Source of the DNA: Deltaproteobacteria bacterium
GTDB taxonomy: Bacteria > Desulfobacterota > Binatia > Binatales > Binataceae
Length of the DNA stretch: 11,073 nt
Direction of reading: 5' to 3'
NCBI GenBank assembly: GCA_021780585.1
Contig: JAJXYM010000429.1
Span: 1-11,073 of the forward strand
Part shown: positions 6,536 through 11,073 of the stretch, piece after piece
Numbering within the stretch: the stretch's first letter is position 1
Layout: every line of letters begins with the position of its first letter
Made by a program: the position numbers and the translations under genes
Notes under the pieces: model-generated
Database searches by the model: none
Told to the model about the DNA's origin: nothing
The model's input: only the letters and a program-made list of their open reading frames with translations

Positions 6536-7909
6536 TTGAGCGCCCCGGGCAAAGCCGATTTTCGGCTCGATTTGGCGTCGCTGGCGCAATTTATCCGTTC
6601 CGGCGCGGTCAAGCCCGCCGAAGCCGTGCGCCTGGTCTACCGGCGGGTCGCGGCCGATGCGAACAATCCGATCTGGATTTCGCTGCGGCCGATGGATGAG
6701 GCGCTGGAGGAGGCGCGCCGCCTCGAACTCGATCAGCGCCGCGCCGACGCCGCGTCGCTGCCGCTTTACGGGATACCCTTCGCGGCGACCGACACGATCG
6801 ACGTGCGCGGCCTGCCGACCAGCGTGGGATGCCGCGGCTTGCGGCGCCTGGCCGAAACCGACGCGCCGGCCGTCGCCCGCCTGCGCGCGGCAGGCGCCAT
6901 CCCGATCGGCAAAACCAATCTCGATCAATTCGCCCTGGGACTCACCGGCACCCGTTCCAACCTCGGCGTATGCCGCAACGCGATCGACGGCGAATATGTC
7001 GCCGGCGGGGCCAACTCGGGCGCGGCGGTCGCGGTCGCCGCCGGCCACGTCAGTTTCGCATTGGGCTCCGGCACGGCGGGCGCCGCGCTGGTGCCGGCGG
7101 CGTTGAATCAGATAGCGGGACTCAAGCCGACGCGCGGCCTGCTCAGTCTGCGCGGCGTCGCCGCCGCGTCGCGCTCGCTCGACGGACTCGCGATCCTCGC
7201 GGTCAACGCCAGCGACGCGCAGTTACTGATGAATCTCGCGGCGGCGTACGACGAATCCGATCCCTGCTCGCGGCGGCGGCGCGCGCGGCGCGAAGCCGCC
7301 GGAACCGAATTGCGGATCGGCGTGCTCGCGCCGGACCAGGGCGAATTCTACGGCGACCTCGATTCCGCCGAGCTTTACGCCGGCGCGGTCGAACGGATCC
7401 GCCAGAGCGGCGCGCGCACAATCCCAATTGATTTCGCGCCCCTGCGCGAAGCGGGCGCCTTGATCGACGACGGTCCGTGGCTCGCCGAGCGCTACGCCGC
7501 GATTCAGGAGCTCCTCGGCGCCACCCACGACCGCCTCGACCTGCATCCGGTCACCCGTCTCGCGATCGAAAAGGGCGCCCGCTATTCCGCGATCGATTTG
7601 TTCGCGGCCGCCGATCGGATGCGCCTGCTGGCGCGCCGCGCGGCGCGCAATTGGGAGCGCGTCGACGCGCTCGCCCTGCCCACGCTGCCGACCGTATACC
7701 GCGTGCGCGACGCGCTTGCCGAGCCGCTCGAAACCGATCGCCGCCTCGGTCTTTACGCAAGCTTTATCGACCCGCTCGACCTCTGCGCGTTGTCGATCCC
7801 GGCGGCTCTCCGCCGCAATGGACTGCCCTTCGCCGTGACGTTGGTGGCGCCGCCCTTCCATGAAGATTGGCTGTGCGCATTGGCGCGGCGCTTCGCCGCG
7901 ATTCTCTGA
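6536..7909 (+). CDS. Allophanate-hydrolase-like amidase, catalytic triad lost
   Basis: 457 residues from the TTG at 6536 (501 from TTG 6404). The whole chain follows the amidase domain of allophanate hydrolase (AtzF/DUR1,2 type): PIWISLRP at about 45, LPLYGIPFA at 75, AIPIGKTNLDQFALGLTGTR at 121, IAGLKPTRGLLSLRG at 193, SRSLDG at 212, and LPFAVTLVAPPFH near the end. The C-terminal domain found in AtzF after the amidase part is absent. The active site is changed at every triad position: the Lys of FAVKD is Thr85 (codon 6788-6790), the cis-Ser of GGSSSGS is Ala159 in GGANSGA (7010-7012), and the nucleophilic Ser of DTAGS is Ala183 in GTAGA (7082-7084). Spacings of 74 and 24 residues match active AtzF, so the alignment is secure. 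Allophanate hydrolysis is therefore not expected. The frame is intact with strong codon bias, pointing to a selected non-catalytic role such as binding, regulation or scaffolding. It is divergent from the VOC gene. Confidence 0.85.
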   Translation: MSAPGKADFRLDLASLAQFIRSGAVKPAEAVRLVYRRVAADANNPIWISLRPMDEALEEARRLELDQRRADAASLPLYGIPFAATDTIDVRGLPTSVGCRGLRRLAETDAPAVARLRAAGAIPIGKTNLDQFALGLTGTRSNLGVCRNAIDGEYVAGGANSGAAVAVAAGHVSFALGSGTAGAALVPAALNQIAGLKPTRGLLSLRGVAAASRSLDGLAILAVNASDAQLLMNLAAAYDESDPCSRRRRARREAAGTELRIGVLAPDQGEFYGDLDSAELYAGAVERIRQSGARTIPIDFAPLREAGALIDDGPWLAERYAAIQELLGATHDRLDLHPVTRLAIEKGARYSAIDLFAAADRMRLLARRAARNWERVDALALPTLPTVYRVRDALAEPLETDRRLGLYASFIDPLDLCALSIPAALRRNGLPFAVTLVAPPFHEDWLCALARRFAAIL

Positions 7910-7969
7910 CGACGGGCCGCGCCGCCCGCCACTCTCCGGTTAACGTCCCTGTCCTTCGCTCGCGAACGA

Positions 7970-7996
7970 TTGACCGGGATTGCCGATTGGTTAATT
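7970..7996 (+). promoter_or_regulatory. Weak candidate promoter for the FAD oxidoreductase gene
   Basis: TTGACC (7970-7975) lies 15 bp before TTAATT (7991-7996) in the 129-bp gap between the amidase stop and the oxidoreductase start. The -35 matches five of six consensus bases but the -10 only three. The gap shows no terminator for the amidase gene, so read-through from upstream is equally possible. Confidence 0.3.
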
Positions 7997-8038
7997 CTGT
8001 GGTCGCATTCGCACATTCATGGGTTTGAATAGGAAAGC

Positions 8039-10420
8039 TTGAGCGACGATAAGCCTATCAAAGTCGCCGTAATCGGCGGCGGATGCGCCGCGATGGCCGC
8101 CGCGTATGAACTCACTCGGCCGGAGCATCGCGGTCGTTTCCAGGTGACGGTCTATCAGAGCGGATGGCGGCTGGGCGGCAAGGGCGCCTCGGGCCGCGGC
8201 CCGGCCGATCGGATCGAAGAGCACGGCCTGCATATCTGGATGGGATTTTACGAAAACGCTTTTCGTCTGCTGCGCGAATGCTACGCCGAACTTGGCGACG
8301 ATCCGGGACGCCGCTTCGCCGACTGGCGCGACGCCTTCTCGGTCGAACCGGCGGTGGGCGTGATGGGGCGCACGGCCGCGGGCGGATGGGAGCCGTGGAT
8401 AGCGGCCTTCGCGCCGCGCACCGGATCGCCCGGCGATCCACCGTCGGCGCGCCAACGCTTCACTATCGCCGGCTATCTGGTCCAGATCGCCGGGATGGTG
8501 CGGGCGGCGCTGGCCAGCCTGCAATTCGAGGGCGCAGCGTCACCGTCAAGCGCGGCCGGCCAGCCATTCGATTTACGATCGCCGGATGAGCTTGCCGCCG
8601 CGATCGCGAAAATCCTGAAATATGGCGTGCTGACGACGCTGGCCGGCGCGCTGCAGGCGCTCGCCCTGCTCGAGACGGCCTTTCGCGTGGCCGCGCCGGC
8701 CTGGTTCGGCCGGCTTCGCGGTCTGGTCGAAGCGGTCGCCACGGCCGTTCGCCAACTGGCCGAGCCGCTCGCCGCGCGCGATTCCGACGCGCGCCGCCTG
8801 TGGGACGTGATCGACCTTAATCTCGCCGTGATGACCGGGATCGTGCGCTTCGGCCTCGCCACCGATCCGCGCGGCTTCGACGCGATCGATAATTATGAAT
8901 TGCGCGATTGGCTGAAGCTCAACGGGGCCTCGGCGAGCGCGCTCGATTCGCCGCTGATGCACGGCGTTTACGATCTCGCTTTCGCTTACGCCGGCGCTGA
9001 CGCGACCCGTCCGCGGCAGGCGGCGAGCGTGGCGCTGCGCGGCACGCTCAGGATGTTCTTCACCTGGCGCGGCGCGTTTTTCTGGCGGATGCAGGCCGGG
9101 ATGGGCGACGTGGTCTTCGCGCCCTTCTATCAGGTATTGAAGCGCCGGGGCGCGGCCTTTCGCTTTTTCCATCGGCTCGAAAACGTTCGCCTGGCCGACG
9201 CCGCCGCGCTCGCGCCCGGCGAACGGCCCTACGTCGCCGCGCTTGAATTAGCTGTGCAGGCCGAAGTCCGCAACGGCGGCGAATATAGGCCCTTGATCGA
9301 CGTGCGCGGCTTGCCCTGCTGGCCCGCCAGACCCGATTTCGCCCAACTGGCCGGCGGCGATCGGCTCGCGCGGGAAGGTCGCGACTTCGAGTCGTTTGCC
9401 GACCGGCGCGCGGCGCGCGCGCTCACGCTCAAGGTCGGCGAGGATTTCGACGCGGTCGTGCTCGGCGTTGGGCTGGGCGCGATTCCGCACGTATGCGGCG
9501 AGCTGATCGCGCGCGATCCGCGCTGGCGCGAGATGGTTGAGAATCTGCCGACCGTCGCCACCCAGGCGTTCCAGGTGTGGCTGCGGGAGGACTTCGCGAC
9601 GCTGGGATGGACCGATCCGCGCGCCGTCGTCTCCGGCTACGTTCATCCGTTCGACACCTTCGCCGACATGGGCCATCTGATAACCGAGGAAAGCTGGCCG
9701 GTTCGGCCGCGCGCGCTCGGTTACTTCTGTAGCGCGCTCGCCGATCCCGCGCCGGCCGCCGGGGACGGTCCGATCGAGCGTGCGCATGGACCGTCATTCG
9801 CGTCCGATCCGGATTACGCCGGGCGGCGCCGGGCCGAGGTGCGCGACAACGCGATCCGTTTTCTCGCCCGCGACGCCGCCGCGCTATGGCCGCGCGCGAC
9901 CGGTCCGGCGGGTGGGTTTCGCTGGGAATTGCTGGCCGATCCGGCCGAGTCGCCCGCCCAGGCCGCGGCCGGACGGGCGGATGGCGTCGCGGCCGGCGCG
10001 ATGGCCGCGAGCGCGAATCGCGCCTCCGGCGCATCCGCCGCCGCCGCGTCGGATCGGGCGGGGACCGCGTCAACCGGAGCGGCGTATCAGGCGTCAGTCG
10101 CCGGCGCCGGCCTCGCCAGCGTGATAGTCGATCCGCCGGCCGCCGGCGCGCAGCCGAGCGAAGCCCGCTTCGAGACGCAATACTGGAGTGCGAACGTCAA
10201 TCCGTCGGACCGCTATGCGCAATCCCCGCCGGGATCGACTCGCTTTCGAATTTCACCGCTTGACAACAGTTACGACAATCTGACAGTCGCTGGCGATTGG
10301 ACCGCCTGCGGACTCAACGTCGGCTGTGTCGAGGCGGCCGTGATTTCGGGACGGCTGGCGGCGCATGCGCTCAGTGGTTCGCCGGCGCTCGACGAAATCG
10401 TTGGCTATGACCATCCGTGA
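8039..10420 (+). CDS. FAD-dependent oxidoreductase, phytoene-desaturase-like
   Basis: A 793-residue flavoprotein of the amine oxidase/phytoene desaturase superfamily, in the large uncharacterised subfamily often labelled NAD(P)-binding protein. The N-terminal dinucleotide-binding fold reads VAVIGGGCAAMAAAYEL (G13-x-G15-x-x-A18, with Ala at the usual third Gly), then VYQSGWRLGGKGASG at 38-52 and EEHGLHIWMGFYENAFRLLR at 60-79. Further landmarks are MGDVVFAPFYQVLKRRG (355-371), DVRGLPCWP (421-429) and DFDAVVLGVGLGAIP (469-483). The C-terminal FAD motif NLTVAGDWTACGLNVGCVEA lies at 747-766. Residues about 635-707 are an Ala/Ser/Gly-rich insertion where relatives, from memory, have a short loop. 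The start is TTG at 8039: an in-frame TAG lies at 8030, no other start precedes the Rossmann strand, and AGGA sits 4 nt upstream. Substrate unknown; the relatives act on hydrophobic polyenes or isoprenoids. It is probably cotranscribed with the gene at 10469. Confidence 0.87.
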   Translation: MSDDKPIKVAVIGGGCAAMAAAYELTRPEHRGRFQVTVYQSGWRLGGKGASGRGPADRIEEHGLHIWMGFYENAFRLLRECYAELGDDPGRRFADWRDAFSVEPAVGVMGRTAAGGWEPWIAAFAPRTGSPGDPPSARQRFTIAGYLVQIAGMVRAALASLQFEGAASPSSAAGQPFDLRSPDELAAAIAKILKYGVLTTLAGALQALALLETAFRVAAPAWFGRLRGLVEAVATAVRQLAEPLAARDSDARRLWDVIDLNLAVMTGIVRFGLATDPRGFDAIDNYELRDWLKLNGASASALDSPLMHGVYDLAFAYAGADATRPRQAASVALRGTLRMFFTWRGAFFWRMQAGMGDVVFAPFYQVLKRRGAAFRFFHRLENVRLADAAALAPGERPYVAALELAVQAEVRNGGEYRPLIDVRGLPCWPARPDFAQLAGGDRLAREGRDFESFADRRAARALTLKVGEDFDAVVLGVGLGAIPHVCGELIARDPRWREMVENLPTVATQAFQVWLREDFATLGWTDPRAVVSGYVHPFDTFADMGHLITEESWPVRPRALGYFCSALADPAPAAGDGPIERAHGPSFASDPDYAGRRRAEVRDNAIRFLARDAAALWPRATGPAGGFRWELLADPAESPAQAAAGRADGVAAGAMAASANRASGASAAAASDRAGTASTGAAYQASVAGAGLASVIVDPPAAGAQPSEARFETQYWSANVNPSDRYAQSPPGSTRFRISPLDNSYDNLTVAGDWTACGLNVGCVEAAVISGRLAAHALSGSPALDEIVGYDHP

Positions 10421-10468
10421 CCGGGCGGCGGCGCGGCGTATCGCTGGCTCGGCCGGCGGGGGGAGAAA

Positions 10469-11073
10469 ATGGGCGATCAGGAACGCTTTCGGCGCAAGGA
10501 TCCGGAACGCGCCACGCCGCTACGTAATTGGTCAGGCCTCCATCGGCCGCCGGCCGCGCCCGAGGCGCCTTTCGACGGCCATAGTCCGAACGGAGGCGCA
10601 AATGGCTATGCCGACGCCGAACCCTCCGCGTCCCGGGGCTCTGCGCAGCCGCCGCTCGACGACGAAATCGCCGCGGCGGTGGCGACGGCCTATCGCGTCG
10701 TCGAGGACCATCTGCGCGCCGGACGCGAGGCGGCGGAGGCGCTCGACCGCGCGCGGCCCGGCGGCTCTCGCGTCATGGGTGAAAACGGATCGGGCGCCGG
10801 CGGGGCGAATTTCGCCGACCTGGGCGCCGGCCTCGAAGAGTTGATCGGCGAGGCGGCGCGCCTCTATGCGGGCATGGCGCCGATGGTCGCTGCGCTTATG
10901 GACACGCTTGGGCGTCAGCATCACGCGCCCCCGGCCCCGTCCGGCCGGGGCGAATCCGCATTCGGCGATCACGGCGCGCCAGCGCGCCCGGCCGGAGGCG
11001 CGGAGTTCGCGATCGAAGTCGCGTCGGCGCGCCCCGCGCGCGTCACGCTCGAGCTGGCGCCCGGCGCCGATCC
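10469..11073 (+). CDS. Partial uncharacterised protein downstream of FAD oxidoreductase
   Basis: An open frame of 201 codons starts at ATG 10469 and runs off the right edge without a stop; the C-terminus is missing. The start has a GGGGGGAG stretch (10458-10465) just upstream. Residues 1-62 are polar, Pro/Ala-rich and probably disordered. Residues 64-95 form a predicted helix (DDEIAAAVATAYRVVEDHLR). After a Gly-rich loop, residues 115-150 form a second helix ending in MVAALMDTLGRQHH. A second flexible segment follows, then a beta-type stretch (FAIEVASARPARVTLELAPG) at 180-199. There is no signal peptide or catalytic motif. It lies 48 bp after the oxidoreductase stop and in the same reading frame (one TGA and 16 codons between), so cotranscription is likely. 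The two amphipathic helices suggest a binding partner or small-subunit role. I do not recognise a named family. Confidence 0.75.
   Translation, partial: MGDQERFRRKDPERATPLRNWSGLHRPPAAPEAPFDGHSPNGGANGYADAEPSASRGSAQPPLDDEIAAAVATAYRVVEDHLRAGREAAEALDRARPGGSRVMGENGSGAGGANFADLGAGLEELIGEAARLYAGMAPMVAALMDTLGRQHHAPPAPSGRGESAFGDHGAPARPAGGAEFAIEVASARPARVTLELAPGAD

Noticed and set aside
5987..7048. N-terminal extension of the VOC frame to 7048
   Set aside because: The frame stays open by composition only. It runs antisense into the amidase gene, is low-complexity, and VOC sequence begins right at the ATG at 5986 behind GGAGG.
8600..8607. GCGATCGC octamer (also at 5436-5443) as a HIP1-like repeat
   Set aside because: Only two copies were noticed, close to what the base composition would allow by chance.
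10365..10844. 159-codon plus-strand open frame across the oxidoreductase end
   Set aside because: It overlaps two better-supported frames, and its translation is Arg/Ser/Pro-rich with no domain.

Overview
The window is high-GC bacterial DNA with six genes; the last runs off the right edge. There are no RNA genes, transposases, CRISPR arrays or phage genes. The GC-rich codon use, TTG starts, a secreted protein with Pro-Ser linker and choice-of-anchor D domains, and enzymes of kinds common in soil bacterial genomes suggest an uncultured soil or sediment bacterium, perhaps Acidobacteriota or Candidatus Binatota. This is an impression from gene content, not a phylogenetic result.

Layout. 1-60 is GC-rich with no gene I can name. 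61-210 is strikingly AT-rich and holds a tandem pair of dyad elements followed by a near-consensus sigma70-type promoter. This drives a two-gene exported-protein unit: an envelope or extracellular protein with a HEVGE metalloprotease-like motif (218-1423), overlapped by ATGA with a choice-of-anchor D protein (1420-2904). The 355-bp convergent gap 2905-3259 holds a 19-bp perfect hairpin, a pair of 11-bp direct repeats, an AT-rich palindrome, and a clear minus-strand intrinsic terminator. On the minus strand follow a D-aminoacylase-type amidohydrolase (3260-4993) and a VOC/glyoxalase-fold protein (5213-5986). A 549-bp divergent region separates the VOC gene from an allophanate-hydrolase-like amidase (6536-7909). 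Then come a large FAD-dependent phytoene-desaturase-like oxidoreductase (8039-10420) and, 48 bp later in the same frame, a partial uncharacterised gene (10469 to the edge).

How the genes may work together. The first two genes are probably translated together and exported together. The last two are probably one transcription unit around an uncharacterised oxidoreductase. The hydrolase, VOC and amidase genes could all act in breakdown of small amide compounds, but nothing in the sequence ties them into one pathway.

Most notable observation: the amidase keeps the allophanate-hydrolase scaffold in an intact reading frame, yet all three residues of the amidase-signature Lys/cis-Ser/Ser triad are replaced (Thr, Ala, Ala). 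It looks like a pseudoenzyme. Next in interest are the Ala/Ser-rich insertion in the FAD protein, its unnamed downstream partner, and the HEVGE exported protein with its coupled adhesin-like partner.
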